Shown piece after piece: positions 51,574 through 60,617 of a DNA stretch of 64,000 bases. The DNA is from Pseudomonadota bacterium. Its GTDB lineage: Bacteria > Desulfobacterota > Binatia > Binatales > Binataceae. The notes below the pieces were generated by a model. It saw only the letters and a list, made by a program, of their open reading frames with translations, ran no database searches and was not told the origin of the DNA. Each line of letters begins with the position of its first letter. The stretch's first letter is position 1. The stretch lies in NCBI GenBank assembly GCA_021324885.1, contig JAJPIF010000017.1:1-64000 (forward strand), read 5' to 3'. A program made the position numbers and the translations under genes.

Positions 51574-52080
51574 TCAGAGCGGTGAGCAGATTGCGATTGC
51601 GCGGGCTGCCGCCCGGGCAACCGCCGCCTGCACGGGAGCGGACAGATTGTGGCCAGGGCCTGACGCCTCGACAATCGTAACGCCGATCACAAAAATCCGG
51701 CTCGCCACCCTCCCCGGATGAGCTGCACGCGCCAGCTCGATCGCCTGCATCGGGTCAATGCCATGGGTGGAAAGGGGATGCGATTGCAGGCGCGGCGCGC
51801 CGCGCCTGCAATCGATCAGCAACACTCGTCCGGCCGGGCCATCGTCCATTACTGCATCAACAATGACCACCGGATCCGCCCCTTCACAGAGCAACTCGAT
51901 CAGCCGGGCGGGATCATCGATCTCCACCAGGTCCAATTGGCTATTGAGCCTGCGCAATTCGCGGATAACTGCGAGCCCCACGCCGTCATCGCCGGCCCAT
52001 TGCTGTCCCACTCCGATAATCCGGGCGTTCAAGGAGCTTATTACCTTTCGATGGTCAGTTGCAGGAAATGGGTGGCGCAC
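51574..52080 (-). CDS. Hydrogenase maturation protease
   Basis: 168 residues if started at GTG 52080, which overlaps the large-subunit gene by 40 bases; a TTG at 52032 is an alternative. RIIGVGQQWAGDDGVGLAVIREL is the family N-terminus with the Asp for nickel sensing, VIVDAVMDDGPAGRVLLID supplies the second Asp, and HPLSTHGIDPMQAI the His ligand. It removes the C-terminal extension from the NiFe large subunit after nickel insertion. Last gene of the hydrogenase operon. Confidence 0.93.
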   Translation of the reverse strand: MRHPFPATDHRKVISSLNARIIGVGQQWAGDDGVGLAVIRELRRLNSQLDLVEIDDPARLIELLCEGADPVVIVDAVMDDGPAGRVLLIDCRRGAPRLQSHPLSTHGIDPMQAIELARAAHPGRVASRIFVIGVTIVEASGPGHNLSAPVQAAVARAAARAIAICSPL

Positions 52081-53327
52081 GAGATGCAGGGATCGTAGTT
52101 GCGCACGGTTTGCTCGGCAAGGCGGGTTGCCTCGGCATGGGTCAGGCTGATCATGCGCGGTGCGACCCGTGCCAGATCGTGTTCGATCGAGGCGAGGTTT
52201 TGCGAGGTGGGCGGGACGATTTTGGCGTCGCGGATCAGGCCGGCGCTGTCGACACGGTAGCGATGATACAGCATCCCGCGCGGCGCTTCGCTGACGCCGT
52301 ATCCGGTTGAGGTCGAAGCCGCGGATGGCGGCGCGATGAACGCGTCGCCATTGTCGTGGTAGCGTCGAATTAATCCGATCGCCTCTTCCAGTGCGAAAGC
52401 GATCTCGAGCCCGCGCACGATGATGCTTTTGAAGGGATTGTAACAGGGCGGCGTGAGGTTGAGGCGCCGCGCGGCTTCGCGGACGCCCTCGCTCAGCTTG
52501 TCGAAATGCAGGTTGAAGCGGGCCAGGGGACCGCAGACGTAGGCGCCGCGAGCGCGCAGCCTTGAATGCAGCGCATTGGAGTGCGGCACCTGGCTCTCTT
52601 CGAAGTGAGCGTCATAGTCGCGCGCGGAAATGTTGAGCCCGCGGTTCGAAATCAGGCCGGTGCCGATGAACGGATAGCGATCGCCCCCATCGACCGCAAC
52701 GAATTCGTAATCGCCTTCGTAATCGGGATAGTTCAGACGCCCCAGCCATTGGAGCGCTTGCATCGCGGCCTGGTGAGCGCTTTCGAGTTCGGGAATCAGT
52801 TCGACGAGGGCAGAGCGCGGCGGCAAGGAATGAAAACCGCCGACGCGCGGATTGATCGGATGGATCTCGCGCCCGCCGATTGCGCGGATAATCGCGTTGC
52901 CCGCCTTTTTGATGGCCAGCCCGGCCAGCACGATTTCACGATGCTCGCGCGCCATCGCGATCGCGTCGGGATATCCGAGGAAGTCGGGCGCGTGCAGCAT
53001 AAAAACGTGCAGCGCGTGACTTTCGATCCATTCGCCGCAGTAAAGCAGCCGGCGCAGCTCGCCGATTTCCGGGGCGAGCCTGATTCCCAGCGCATCCTCG
53101 ATCGCGGCGCAACTGCTCATCTGGTAGGCGACCGGGCAGATGCCGCAGATGCGCGCGGTGATATCCGGAACCTCGGCATAGGAGCGGCCGCGCACAAAGG
53201 CCTCGAACAAACGCGGCGGCTCGAAGATGCGCACCTGCACGTCGCGGACCTGGTCGCCGCGAAAACGAATGCGCACTCCACCCTCGCCTTCGACCCGGGC
53301 CAGATAATCGGTCTTAACCGTTTTCAT
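52041..53327 (-). CDS. NiFe hydrogenase large (alpha) subunit, group 3b-like
   Basis: 428 residues from ATG 53327; the longer frame to 53486 is antisense-like and overlaps the small subunit. L1 motif [16 protein letters not shown] (C61, C64) and L2 motif [11 protein letters not shown] (C414, C417) are the four Ni-Fe ligands. Eight residues (FLQLTIER) follow H420 and would be cut off by the protease encoded next. Sequence style matches HydA of sulfhydrogenase/bidirectional NADP-linked enzymes. The ATG overlaps the small-subunit stop by 14 bases. Confidence 0.95.
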   Translation of the reverse strand: MKTVKTDYLARVEGEGGVRIRFRGDQVRDVQVRIFEPPRLFEAFVRGRSYAEVPDITARICGICPVAYQMSSCAAIEDALGIRLAPEIGELRRLLYCGEWIESHALHVFMLHAPDFLGYPDAIAMAREHREIVLAGLAIKKAGNAIIRAIGGREIHPINPRVGGFHSLPPRSALVELIPELESAHQAAMQALQWLGRLNYPDYEGDYEFVAVDGGDRYPFIGTGLISNRGLNISARDYDAHFEESQVPHSNALHSRLRARGAYVCGPLARFNLHFDKLSEGVREAARRLNLTPPCYNPFKSIIVRGLEIAFALEEAIGLIRRYHDNGDAFIAPPSAASTSTGYGVSEAPRGMLYHRYRVDSAGLIRDAKIVPPTSQNLASIEHDLARVAPRMISLTHAEATRLAEQTVRNYDPCISCATHFLQLTIER

Positions 53328-54099
53328 CGAGGGTTTCCGCGGCGGAACGAAATTCGGCGGCGTTGGCGTTGAAGCTGCGCAGCACGCGATGCATTTCGAT
53401 TTTGGAAGCACCCGCCGCCTCCCATGCATCAGCCAGCGCCTTGGCGTTGACCGTCTGCGCGGGCCCGTAACATCCATAGCATCCACGCCCGTATGCCGGG
53501 CAGATCGCGCCGCACCCGCTGTGGGTTAACGGGCCGAGGCAGGGAATCTTCTTCGCCACCATCACGCACACCGTACCGCGCCGCTTGCATTCCATGCAGA
53601 CGCTGTAATTGGGCAGCGCGGGCCGGCGCCGGTTGATGAATGCGGCGATCACTTCGAGCAGTTGATGGCGGTTGATCGGGCATCCGCGCAACTCGAAATC
53701 CACCCGCACATGATCGGCAATCGCGCTCGAGGTGCTCAGCGTCGAAATGTACTCGGGTCTGGCATACACGGCGGCGATAAACTCGGGCACGTTGCGGAAA
53801 TTGCGCAAGGCCTGGATCCCGCCGGCGGTGGCGCAGGCGCCAATCGTGACGAGCGCCCGGGACTGGCGGCGGACTTGACGAATCTGTTCGGCCTGATCGG
53901 GCGTGGTGATCGAGCCCTCGACCAGCGACAAATCGTAGGGACCCCTGATAGCCGCGCTGCTGGCCTCGACAAATTTGGCGATCTGGACCTGTCCCGCAAT
54001 TTCCAGCAATTCGTCTTCGCAATCGAGCAGGCTTAACTGGCAGCCGTCACAGGAGGTGAATTTCCATACCGCGAGTTTTGGTTTGCCCGCGCGCGCCAT
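53314..54099 (-). CDS. NiFe hydrogenase small (delta) subunit
   Basis: 261 residues. Proximal cluster ligands lie in [20 protein letters not shown] and in [13 protein letters not shown]; the C-terminal half carries [63 protein letters not shown], giving enough Cys for three Fe-S clusters. No Tat signal or membrane anchor, as expected for cytoplasmic group 3 enzymes. Passes electrons from the active site to the FAD subunit. Lies 3 bases after that subunit gene and overlaps the large subunit. Confidence 0.95.
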   Translation of the reverse strand: MARAGKPKLAVWKFTSCDGCQLSLLDCEDELLEIAGQVQIAKFVEASSAAIRGPYDLSLVEGSITTPDQAEQIRQVRRQSRALVTIGACATAGGIQALRNFRNVPEFIAAVYARPEYISTLSTSSAIADHVRVDFELRGCPINRHQLLEVIAAFINRRRPALPNYSVCMECKRRGTVCVMVAKKIPCLGPLTHSGCGAICPAYGRGCYGCYGPAQTVNAKALADAWEAAGASKIEMHRVLRSFNANAAEFRSAAETLDENG

Positions 54100-54102
54100 C
54101 GA

Positions 54103-54957
54103 TCAAAGCTCCCTGGTTGCGAGCAGCGGCTGGATGCGGTCGGCCCTGAATACGGGTCCGTCCTTGCAGATGAAGAAGGGGCTCAACTGGCAATGGCCGC
54201 ACCATCCCACCGCGCATTTCATGTTGCGCTCCATCGACATGTAGATCCGCTCCGCGGCCAGGCCGCGGCGCACGAGTTCATGGTAGGCAAAGCGCATCAT
54301 CACTTCCGGTCCGCAGATCATGGCGATGGTTTCGGCCGGATCGAATTGGACCGTCCGCAGCAAATCCGTAATCACGCCGATTCTCCCGCTCCATACGCCG
54401 GCGGCGCGATCGACGATGAGCTTGACGCTGACGCCGGGAAACATTCGCCATTGCGCCAGTTCCCCGCGGTAAAGCAGGTCGGCGGGCGTGCGTGCGCCAT
54501 ACAGGATGGTTAGATTGCCAAACTCACGCCGGCGTCGCAGCACCTCGTAGATCACCGGGCGCAGCGGCGCCAGTCCGATTCCGCCCGCCATCAGCAGCAG
54601 ATCGCGTCCGCCGTTGGAAACCTCGTGCAGCGGCCATGCGCTGCCGTATGGTCCGCGGACTCCAAGGATGGCGCCGCGCCTGAGTTGCAGAATCGGGCCG
54701 GTTACGGCGCCGACCCCGCGGATGGTATGCACCAGGGTCTGGCGATCGTCGGGCGGGCCGCTTATCGAAATCGCCACCTCGCCGGCGCCGAACAAATAGA
54801 GCATGTTGAACTGGCCCGGCGCGAATTGCGGCGCCGCATTGGAGTCGTCCAGTTCCAGCGTGATTGTATCGTGCGTTTCGACCACGGCACGGCGCACGCG
54901 CAAAAACCGCGGCAGCATCGGATCGGCGCCCTGGAGGTTGTATTCCTGCTCGGGCAT
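54103..54957 (-). CDS. Hydrogenase FAD/NAD(P)-binding gamma subunit
   Basis: 284 residues of the ferredoxin-NADP reductase fold. FAD-side segment [27 protein letters not shown](P) segment [23 protein letters not shown] and [10 protein letters not shown], and a C-terminal [2Fe-2S] motif [25 protein letters not shown]. Exchanges electrons with NAD(P)H. Equivalent to HydG of archaeal sulfhydrogenases and to the electron-transfer subunit of dihydroorotate dehydrogenase. Confidence 0.95.
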   Translation of the reverse strand: MPEQEYNLQGADPMLPRFLRVRRAVVETHDTITLELDDSNAAPQFAPGQFNMLYLFGAGEVAISISGPPDDRQTLVHTIRGVGAVTGPILQLRRGAILGVRGPYGSAWPLHEVSNGGRDLLLMAGGIGLAPLRPVIYEVLRRRREFGNLTILYGARTPADLLYRGELAQWRMFPGVSVKLIVDRAAGVWSGRIGVITDLLRTVQFDPAETIAMICGPEVMMRFAYHELVRRGLAAERIYMSMERNMKCAVGWCGHCQLSPFFICKDGPVFRADRIQPLLATREL

Positions 54958-54975
54958 CGCGCCAACCGCCTCCCT

Positions 54976-55437
54976 TCAGGTGTCCGCGCGATAGACATCG
55001 AGCAGTTGGATGCGTGTGCGCTCCAAACGCACATGCACCTGGTAAAGAAACCGCTTAACCAGCTCGTAGCCGAGGTCATGATCCGTTTCGCATTTGGCGC
55101 GCAGGCAATTGCCGTCAAGCCTGAAAGCCCGCACCGGCTCGAGCGCCCGCGCATCGAATTGCCATCGATAGGGCGGATACAGCCATGACCAGCCCAGCAC
55201 CTCGCCGGTTTCGACGGTCTGGAGCTGCGCCAGACCGCGTCCGGGTATGCTGACTTCCAGCGCCACGCGTCCAGTCCGTATCAGGTACGACGCGTCGGAC
55301 TCCTGGCCTTCCTTGAACAGAAATTCGTCGGCGGCGTAGCGCGCGTTGGCAGCGCAGCCGGCAAGGAACTCCAGATGAACTTGTTCCATGCCGGCGAGAA
55401 AGGGATGGTCCTTGAGCAGACGCGCGAGGTTTTCCAC
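54976..55437 (-). CDS. Cyclic-nucleotide-binding-domain protein in hydrogenase operon
   Basis: 153 residues consisting of a single Crp-like sensor domain (FLFKEGQESDASYLIRTGRVALEVSIPGRG, ETGEVLGWSWLYPPYRWQFDARALEPVRAF) without the HTH that Crp proteins use to bind DNA. The phosphate-binding cassette is weakly conserved (WSWLYPPYRW in place of GExxLxxxxxR(S/T)A), so real cNMP binding is doubtful. Such genes recur in group 3b operons of several phyla and may tune the enzyme directly. Lies 3 bases after the beta subunit gene. Confidence 0.9.
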   Translation of the reverse strand: MENLARLLKDHPFLAGMEQVHLEFLAGCAANARYAADEFLFKEGQESDASYLIRTGRVALEVSIPGRGLAQLQTVETGEVLGWSWLYPPYRWQFDARALEPVRAFRLDGNCLRAKCETDHDLGYELVKRFLYQVHVRLERTRIQLLDVYRADT

Positions 55438-55440
55438 TTT

Positions 55441-56637
55441 TTATACCTCTCCCTCGCCCTTCCCTTGAGGAGAGGGGACAGAAAAAAGCGGCCGTCCGTG
55501 GCGTGGTTGGTTGTTGCGAATAGCTGAAACTTCCTCCGTCAGATCGATCCCCACCGGGCACCAGGTGATACAGCGTCCGCAGCCGACGCATCCCGAAGTG
55601 CCGAACTGGTCCCACCAGGTCGCGAGTTTGTGCGTAAGCCATTGACGGTAGCGCGACCTGATCGAAGATCGCACGCTGCCGCCGTGCAGATGAGAGAACT
55701 CCAGCGTGTAGCACGAATCCCAGGTGCGCACGCGCTCGGCGACGCCGTTGGCAAGATCGCTGTGATCCTCCACCGTGGTACAAAAGCAGGTGGGGCAGAC
55801 CATCGTGCAGTTGCCGCAGGCCAGGCATCGCGCGGCGACCTCGTCCCATCGCGGATGCTCCAAATTGCCGAGCAGCAGTTCCCTCACGCCGGCGGTGTCG
55901 AGTTGCCGCCCCATCTGCGCGGCAGCGCGGGCGCTGGCCTGCGCGGCGGCTTGGCGATGGTGAGGCTGAGCGGGACGATTGGCGACTTGTCGGATAACTT
56001 CAGCTCCGCGCGCGCTGGCGCTTTCGACTAAAAACTCGTGATGCCCGTCATCCAGCAGTTCCGTCAAGGCCAGGTCAAATCCGGCTTCGGCGCGCGGGCC
56101 GGTACCCATCGAGACGCAAAAGCAGGTCCCACCCGCGCTCGTGCAATTGACCGCAACCATGAAGACTCCATCGCGGCGCGCCGCATAATGCGGATCCTTG
56201 CAGGTGCCGCCGATCAGGACCTGGTCCTGGATCGCTATCGCATGCAGTTCGCAGGAACGGACCCCGATAAAGGCGAATTTGGACGCCGGATGAGGATCGG
56301 TAGCGGCGCCGATCGAACCATCGGACTGCCGCTGCGCGCGCCATAGCCGCAGCACGGGAACATGCAGGAACTTCTTCCACGAATGCGGACCCACGGCGAA
56401 GCCGAACACGGCAGCGTCTTGGCGGCGCTGCAACTGGTAGGAGCCCGCCTGTTGCAAATCGGTCCATCCGATCGGCAATTGGGCGGCTTGACGGATTTCG
56501 TCGTACACGATCGCGCCGTCACTGATCGTCGGACCGATCACCTTGTAGCCCTCGGCGGCGAGCACCTTGATCAATTCGTCCAAAGCGCCGCTTTGGATTA
56601 CAACCGCGCCACCGATGCCAAGCCTTTCGCCTTGCAT
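55441..56637 (-). CDS. Hydrogenase Fe-S beta subunit (HydB-like)
   Basis: 398 residues. C-terminal domain has two ferredoxin-type [4Fe-4S] motifs, [16 protein letters not shown] and [16 protein letters not shown]. The N-terminal half (residues 30-200, with [14 protein letters not shown] and [18 protein letters not shown]) matches the 4Fe-4S dicluster/sulfhydrogenase beta group. Works as electron-transfer subunit between the NiFe module and NADP. The ATG at 56637 is first of the six-gene operon; a 154-base region separates it from the divergent quinone oxidoreductase. Confidence 0.93.
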   Translation of the reverse strand: MQGERLGIGGAVVIQSGALDELIKVLAAEGYKVIGPTISDGAIVYDEIRQAAQLPIGWTDLQQAGSYQLQRRQDAAVFGFAVGPHSWKKFLHVPVLRLWRAQRQSDGSIGAATDPHPASKFAFIGVRSCELHAIAIQDQVLIGGTCKDPHYAARRDGVFMVAVNCTSAGGTCFCVSMGTGPRAEAGFDLALTELLDDGHHEFLVESASARGAEVIRQVANRPAQPHHRQAAAQASARAAAQMGRQLDTAGVRELLLGNLEHPRWDEVAARCLACGNCTMVCPTCFCTTVEDHSDLANGVAERVRTWDSCYTLEFSHLHGGSVRSSIRSRYRQWLTHKLATWWDQFGTSGCVGCGRCITWCPVGIDLTEEVSAIRNNQPRHGRPLFSVPSPQGKGEGEV

Positions 56638-56794
56638 TCCACCCAGAGTACACGATCTCGCGCCCGCGGCGAACCGGTAAATTCAATCCTCAGGGCGGCC
56701 GTTTGCAGACCCGGCCGTCTGATGTAGAAGTGAGACTTGCCGGATTCGATGCGGCTGCGGGGCCGGCCGCAATCAGAGATGGGAGGTATCGTTG

Positions 56795-57760
56795 GTGAAA
56801 GCCGTTCAATTCGAGAAAGTGGGCGGACCGGAAATTCTGAAGCTGGTTGATATTCCCAAACCCGAGGTGAAGCCCGGGATGGTCCTGATCAGGAATCATG
56901 CGGCGGGGCTTAATTTTGCCGATACCTTTTTTATCCGCGGAGAGTACGCGATTAAGCCGAGACTGCCGGACATACCCGGGATGGAGGGTGCCGGCGTGGT
57001 TGAAGCGGTCGGCGACGGGGTGCAGGATATCAAACCCGGCATGCGCGTGGCTGCGATCTCGCAGAAAACCTACGCCGAGTACATTCTGGCCAGCCGCAAC
57101 TTTGTGTTTCCCATTCCCGACAATATGAGCTTCGAGGAAGGCGCCGCCTTTCCGATTCAGACCCTGACCGCCTGGCACATGTTGCACACGGTCGAGAAAG
57201 TCCGCTCCGGTCAGACCGTGGTAGTCCACTCGGCCGCCGGCGGCGTCGGTATCGTCGCGGTGCAGATCGCCAAGGCCGCTGGCGCGCGCGTGATCGGCAC
57301 GGTCTCCAATGACGACAAGGCGGCCGTGGTAAGGCAGTACGGCGCCGACGAGGTGCTGAACTATCTCAGCCAGGATTTCGGCGCCGAGGTGATGCGCATC
57401 ACCAACAAACGGGGCGCCGACATCATCCTCGACGCGGTCGGCAAGCCCACTTTCGACAAAGGCGTGAAATGCCTGGCGCCGTTAGGTCATCTGATTTTGT
57501 ACGGACGCGGCAGCGGCCTGCCCGACCCCTTCAACGTCGCCCGCCTGATGGAAAAATCGACCAAGGTCAGCGGCTTCGTTCTGCCCGTCGTGTACGGCAC
57601 CGACTTGATGCGGGCTGGAGTCGAAGGATCATTCGACCTGATACGCCAGGGCAAACTCAAGATGGTCGTCGGCAAAACCTATCCGCTGGCTGGCGCGCCC
57701 AACGCGCTGCGCTTTTTGTCCTCGCGTCAATCATTCGGCAAACTCGTGCTTCAGGCGTGA
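56795..57760 (+). CDS. Zinc-type alcohol dehydrogenase/quinone oxidoreductase family protein
   Basis: 321 residues from GTG 56795, GGGAGG 8 bases upstream; TTG 56792 is possible. The MDR fold shows GMEGAGVVEAVGDGVQDIKPGMRVA, SFEEGAAFPIQTLTAWHML, VVHSAAGGVGIVAVQIAKAAGARVIGTVS (NADPH site AAGGVG) and LGHLILYGRGSG. Structural and catalytic zinc Cys are absent, so it is of the quinone-oxidoreductase (QorA) subtype that reduces alpha,beta-unsaturated ketones or quinones. Monocistronic and divergent from the hydrogenase operon. Confidence 0.94.
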   Translation: MKAVQFEKVGGPEILKLVDIPKPEVKPGMVLIRNHAAGLNFADTFFIRGEYAIKPRLPDIPGMEGAGVVEAVGDGVQDIKPGMRVAAISQKTYAEYILASRNFVFPIPDNMSFEEGAAFPIQTLTAWHMLHTVEKVRSGQTVVVHSAAGGVGIVAVQIAKAAGARVIGTVSNDDKAAVVRQYGADEVLNYLSQDFGAEVMRITNKRGADIILDAVGKPTFDKGVKCLAPLGHLILYGRGSGLPDPFNVARLMEKSTKVSGFVLPVVYGTDLMRAGVEGSFDLIRQGKLKMVVGKTYPLAGAPNALRFLSSRQSFGKLVLQA

Positions 57761-57831
57761 CGCCGAGCCATCTCATGTAATTTCAAAATGCGGCCGCGGT
57801 TGCGTACGATCGCGACCGCGGCGCACCGCCC

Positions 57832-59199
57832 ATGTCCGCAGCAGACAACCCCGACGGCGATCCTGCCGCAAAGCGCGCCGTCAGGCCGCCCGGCCCGATC
57901 GCGTTGTTCTTCGACTTCGAACGCTATGGCGCGACGATGCGCGGCGAGATTATCGGGGGCGTTACCACCTTCGTCGCGATGTCGTATATCATCGCGCTCA
58001 ATCCCGCCATCCTCAGCGCCGCCGGCATTCCCGCGTCGGCCGCGATGGTCACGACCATCATCGCCGCCGTGTTTGGCAGTCTGCTGATGGGCCTGTACGC
58101 CAATCGTCCTTTCGCGGTCGCGCCCTACATGGGAGAGAACGCGTTTATCGCGTATACGGTCGTGCGCGTGCTCGGATACACGTGGCAGACCGCGATGACT
58201 GCCGTGTTTGTCAGCGGCATCCTGTTTCTAGTGCTCACGGCCGCGCGCGTCCGGCCATGGCTGGTCGAAGCGGTACCGGCCGCACTGCGCACCGCGTTCA
58301 GCGTCGGAGTGGGCCTGTTTTTGAGCTTTGTCGGATTGAATGAAGCCGGCATCGTGACCCTGGGCGTGGCCGGGGCACCCGTCAGGATCGGTGCGCTTGA
58401 TTCTCCTGGGGTGCTGATCGCAATTGCCGGCTTCATATTGATCGCGCTGCTGCTGATGTATCGAGTCAATGGCGCGCCGTTGATTGTGATCATGCTGGCG
58501 GCGTTTGCCTGTTTCGCCCTGGGCATCGCACCCGCGCCGCACGGCTACGCGGGACTACCGCCGGACCCGCGTCCTCTGCTCATGCAGATTGATTTTCATG
58601 GAGCGTTTAGCTGGGGCTTTTTCGGTATCCTCATCACGGTTTTCGTGATGGCCTTTTGCGACACGCTGGGCACGTTGATCGGCGTCGCCGGCCAGGCTGG
58701 CCTGCTTGAGAATAACGGCCACCTGCCGCGCATCGAACAGCCGATGATGGTGGATGCGCTGGCGACCACGCTGGCCGGTCTGATCGGTGCCAGTACGACC
58801 GGTGCGTACATGGAATCAGCCACCGGCGTGATGGCGGGAGCTCGGACCGGATTGAGCGCCGTGATCACCGCGATCCTGTTTTCGGTGTCGTTGCTGTTTG
58901 CCCCGTTCATCGCCGCCATTCCGGCCGCTGCGTACAGCCCGGTCCTGATCATGGTCGGATTGCAAATGGCCGGTTCGGTCACGCGGATCAATTTCGAAGA
59001 CCTGACGGAATCGATTCCGGCCCTGTGCGTGGTGCTGTTGATGAGCTTCACTTACAACATCGCGATCGGCGTAACCTCCGGGTTCGTGCTGTACCCGCTG
59101 TTCAAGGTTGCGACCGGACGATGGCGGGAAGTGCGGCCGGGGCTGTGGTTTTTGGCGGTACTTTCCCTGATGTTCTATGTCTTCTATCCGTATCGGTAA
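57832..59199 (+). CDS. NCS2 (AzgA-like) purine permease
   Basis: 455 residues with 12-14 predicted membrane helices. Characteristic segments: GEIIGGVTTFVAMSYIIALNPAILSAAGIP, RPFAVAPYMGENAFIAYTVVRVLGY, FCDTLGTLIGVAGQAGLLENNGHLP and GASTTGAYMESATGVMAGARTGLSAVITAI. The DTLGTLIG and ATGVMAGARTG motifs place it in the adenine/guanine/hypoxanthine AzgA group rather than uracil/xanthine NCS2. Imports purine bases with protons across the inner membrane. No purine salvage gene is adjacent. Confidence 0.94.
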   Translation: MSAADNPDGDPAAKRAVRPPGPIALFFDFERYGATMRGEIIGGVTTFVAMSYIIALNPAILSAAGIPASAAMVTTIIAAVFGSLLMGLYANRPFAVAPYMGENAFIAYTVVRVLGYTWQTAMTAVFVSGILFLVLTAARVRPWLVEAVPAALRTAFSVGVGLFLSFVGLNEAGIVTLGVAGAPVRIGALDSPGVLIAIAGFILIALLLMYRVNGAPLIVIMLAAFACFALGIAPAPHGYAGLPPDPRPLLMQIDFHGAFSWGFFGILITVFVMAFCDTLGTLIGVAGQAGLLENNGHLPRIEQPMMVDALATTLAGLIGASTTGAYMESATGVMAGARTGLSAVITAILFSVSLLFAPFIAAIPAAAYSPVLIMVGLQMAGSVTRINFEDLTESIPALCVVLLMSFTYNIAIGVTSGFVLYPLFKVATGRWREVRPGLWFLAVLSLMFYVFYPYR

Positions 59200-59279
59200 T
59201 TAGCAGGGGCGCGGCGGCGCGCGCATCGCCACGGACACGGCCGTCAATGATTTTTCGCCCGCGATGATGCCGCTCTTTT

Positions 59280-60116
59280 TCATTCGGATGAGCCCTCGGG
59301 ATCGGGCTTCCATTCCTCCGAAAACAGCAATAGCAACTCTTGCCCCAGCGAACGGACCAGGAATCGATGCGCCTCGCCGATGGTTCGCTCCAATCCGCGC
59401 CCGCCGATCAGCCAATGGCCCCGGCCTTTGGCGACAACATTGGCGGCGCCAATCGACTCCGCCCAACTGGTCACCTTGACCGCAGGAGCGAAGGCGTCCA
59501 CTTCCCCCGCAATCACCAGGCGAGGCGGCAAATCCAGGTGAGCGCTGAAGGCGACATCACCCGCCACCACCTCGCGCACGGGCCGCGCCGCATCAGGGAC
59601 CAGCGCCTTGACCATCGCGGGACGCTGGAAAGGCTCGACATCGAAAAGAAATTCGAACAGCGTCCGGCCGCCGGGCGGCTTGAGTGGATGATTGAGCATG
59701 AGAGCAGGCAGGCGCGACCATCCGGATAGCAGGCGGCTGGGCATCCGCGGCAGCATCGGTGCAAGCGCTACCGCCGCCTTGACTGGTGGTTTCTCGGCCA
59801 GCTTGAGCGCGAGCAATCCCCCCAACCCGTGACCGATAACGATCGCGGGACGTGCCAGGTTATCCAGCGCTTCCCCCGCCAGCAGCAGGAGGTCGGAAAA
59901 CCCCATCTTGCCCAGCGCCGGCGTAGCATCACGTCCGGCGACGGCACGGAGGTCGGGCGCGTAGACTTCCCACCCGATCGTGGCCAGGTACCCAAGCATC
60001 ACGGCCAGATGCTGAGAGGTCGTAAACAGCTCGGGAAGCAGGAGGACCGGCCAGGCAAACTTCAACGGTTCCGGACGCTCGAAGCGGCATGGGATCCGTC
60101 CAAGAGTGGTTTCCAC
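59280..60116 (-). CDS. Alpha/beta-hydrolase-fold protein with degenerate nucleophile elbow
   Basis: 278 residues. The fold is clear (PVLLLPELFTTSQHLAVMLGYLATIGWEVYAPDLRA, then IVIGHGLGGLLALKLAEK, VIAGEVDAFAP, VAKGRGHWLIGG). The acid Asp and base His seem present, but the elbow reads GHGLGG where active hydrolases have GHSxGG, so the Ser is replaced by Gly. It may be a non-catalytic binding protein or use another residue. Convergent with the NCS2 permease; lies downstream of the Lys-rich peptide gene but separated by a terminator. Confidence 0.88.
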   Translation of the reverse strand: METTLGRIPCRFERPEPLKFAWPVLLLPELFTTSQHLAVMLGYLATIGWEVYAPDLRAVAGRDATPALGKMGFSDLLLLAGEALDNLARPAIVIGHGLGGLLALKLAEKPPVKAAVALAPMLPRMPSRLLSGWSRLPALMLNHPLKPPGGRTLFEFLFDVEPFQRPAMVKALVPDAARPVREVVAGDVAFSAHLDLPPRLVIAGEVDAFAPAVKVTSWAESIGAANVVAKGRGHWLIGGRGLERTIGEAHRFLVRSLGQELLLLFSEEWKPDPEGSSE

Positions 60117-60176
60117 ATGAAAAATTTATGGTGGCAAAAGCGGCCGGGTAAAGTATTTGAGGATAGGGCACGGGCA

Positions 60177-60213
60177 AAAAAGGAAAAGCCCCCTTGGTTT
60201 AAGAGGGCCTTCC
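60177..60213 (-). terminator. Intrinsic terminator of the Lys-rich peptide gene
   Basis: On the minus strand, GGAAGGCCCTCTT and AAGGGGGCTTTTCC pair around an AAACC loop and are followed by T6 (A-run at 60176-60181 on the plus strand). A convincing Rho-independent terminator about 90 bases after the stop of the small gene. Confidence 0.7.
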
Positions 60214-60301
60214 CCTAACGAGGCATTGTGCCCCGGCCTATGTCCGCGGTCAGGTCACGTATCCTAAGCCAGCCCCCGAATGTGCTCGGGGGAGCGAAAA
60301 T

Positions 60302-60400
60302 TTACTTCTTCTTCTTTTTGCCGGCTTTCTTTTTCATATCCGCTTTGAGCTTGTTTTTGGATTTAACAGGCTTGGTTGCAGGTTTCTTTTTAGCTGGCAT
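60302..60400 (-). CDS. 32-residue Lys-rich basic peptide
   Basis: ATG 60400 preceded by AGGAGGAGG 6 bases upstream, an unusually strong ribosome-binding site. The product is 32 residues with about half Lys (pattern MPAKKKPATKPVKSKNKLK, ADMKKKAGKKKKK), like the tails of histone H1-type or ribosome-associated bacterial peptides. It has its own promoter (TTGCAT-17-TATAAT) and an intrinsic terminator, so it is a real, probably well expressed gene. Too short to assign a family; nucleic acid or ribosome binding is inferred from charge. Confidence 0.75.
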   Translation of the reverse strand: MPAKKKPATKPVKSKNKLKADMKKKAGKKKKK

Positions 60401-60487
60401 AGACACCTCCTCCTGGCACGTGAACCCTTCCGCCTAATAGGCAACAAAACTTATGAGTGACATGCCGCTTGGCCACTCGACGGTCGC

Positions 60488-60516
60488 ATTATAAAAACCC
60501 GTTATTAAAAATGCAA
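60488..60516 (-). promoter_or_regulatory. Promoter of the Lys-rich peptide gene
   Basis: On the minus strand TTGCAT (60511-60516) and a perfect TATAAT (60488-60493) are separated by 17 bases. The expected transcript starts near 60480, leaving an 80-base leader before the ATG at 60400. Confidence 0.55.
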
Positions 60517-60520
60517 CAGG

Positions 60521-60535
60521 TTTGGGGACAGATTT
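60521..60535. repeat. TTTGGGGACAGATTT element, possible MITE/REP remnant
   Basis: This string is reminiscent of the terminal motif recalled beside REP-associated (RAYT) tyrosine transposases in many genomes. No transposase lies here and I see only one copy in the window, so it may be an orphan end or chance. Confidence 0.3.
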
Positions 60536-60567
60536 AGAAAAAAATTCTAAAATCAGAAAGCTCTTTG

Positions 60568-60573
60568 TATAAT
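60568..60573 (+). promoter_or_regulatory. -10 element upstream of the FtsB-like gene
   Basis: Perfect TATAAT 45 bases before the TTG at 60618 and 81 before the alternative ATG at 60654; the best -35 at 17-base spacing is a weak TTCTAA (60545-60550). The region between this and the Lys-rich gene promoter is AT-rich. Confidence 0.45.
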
Positions 60574-60617
60574 CTTGTATTTCGGCAAATTAGAATGTCG
60601 TTCAGAGATAAGCGGCC

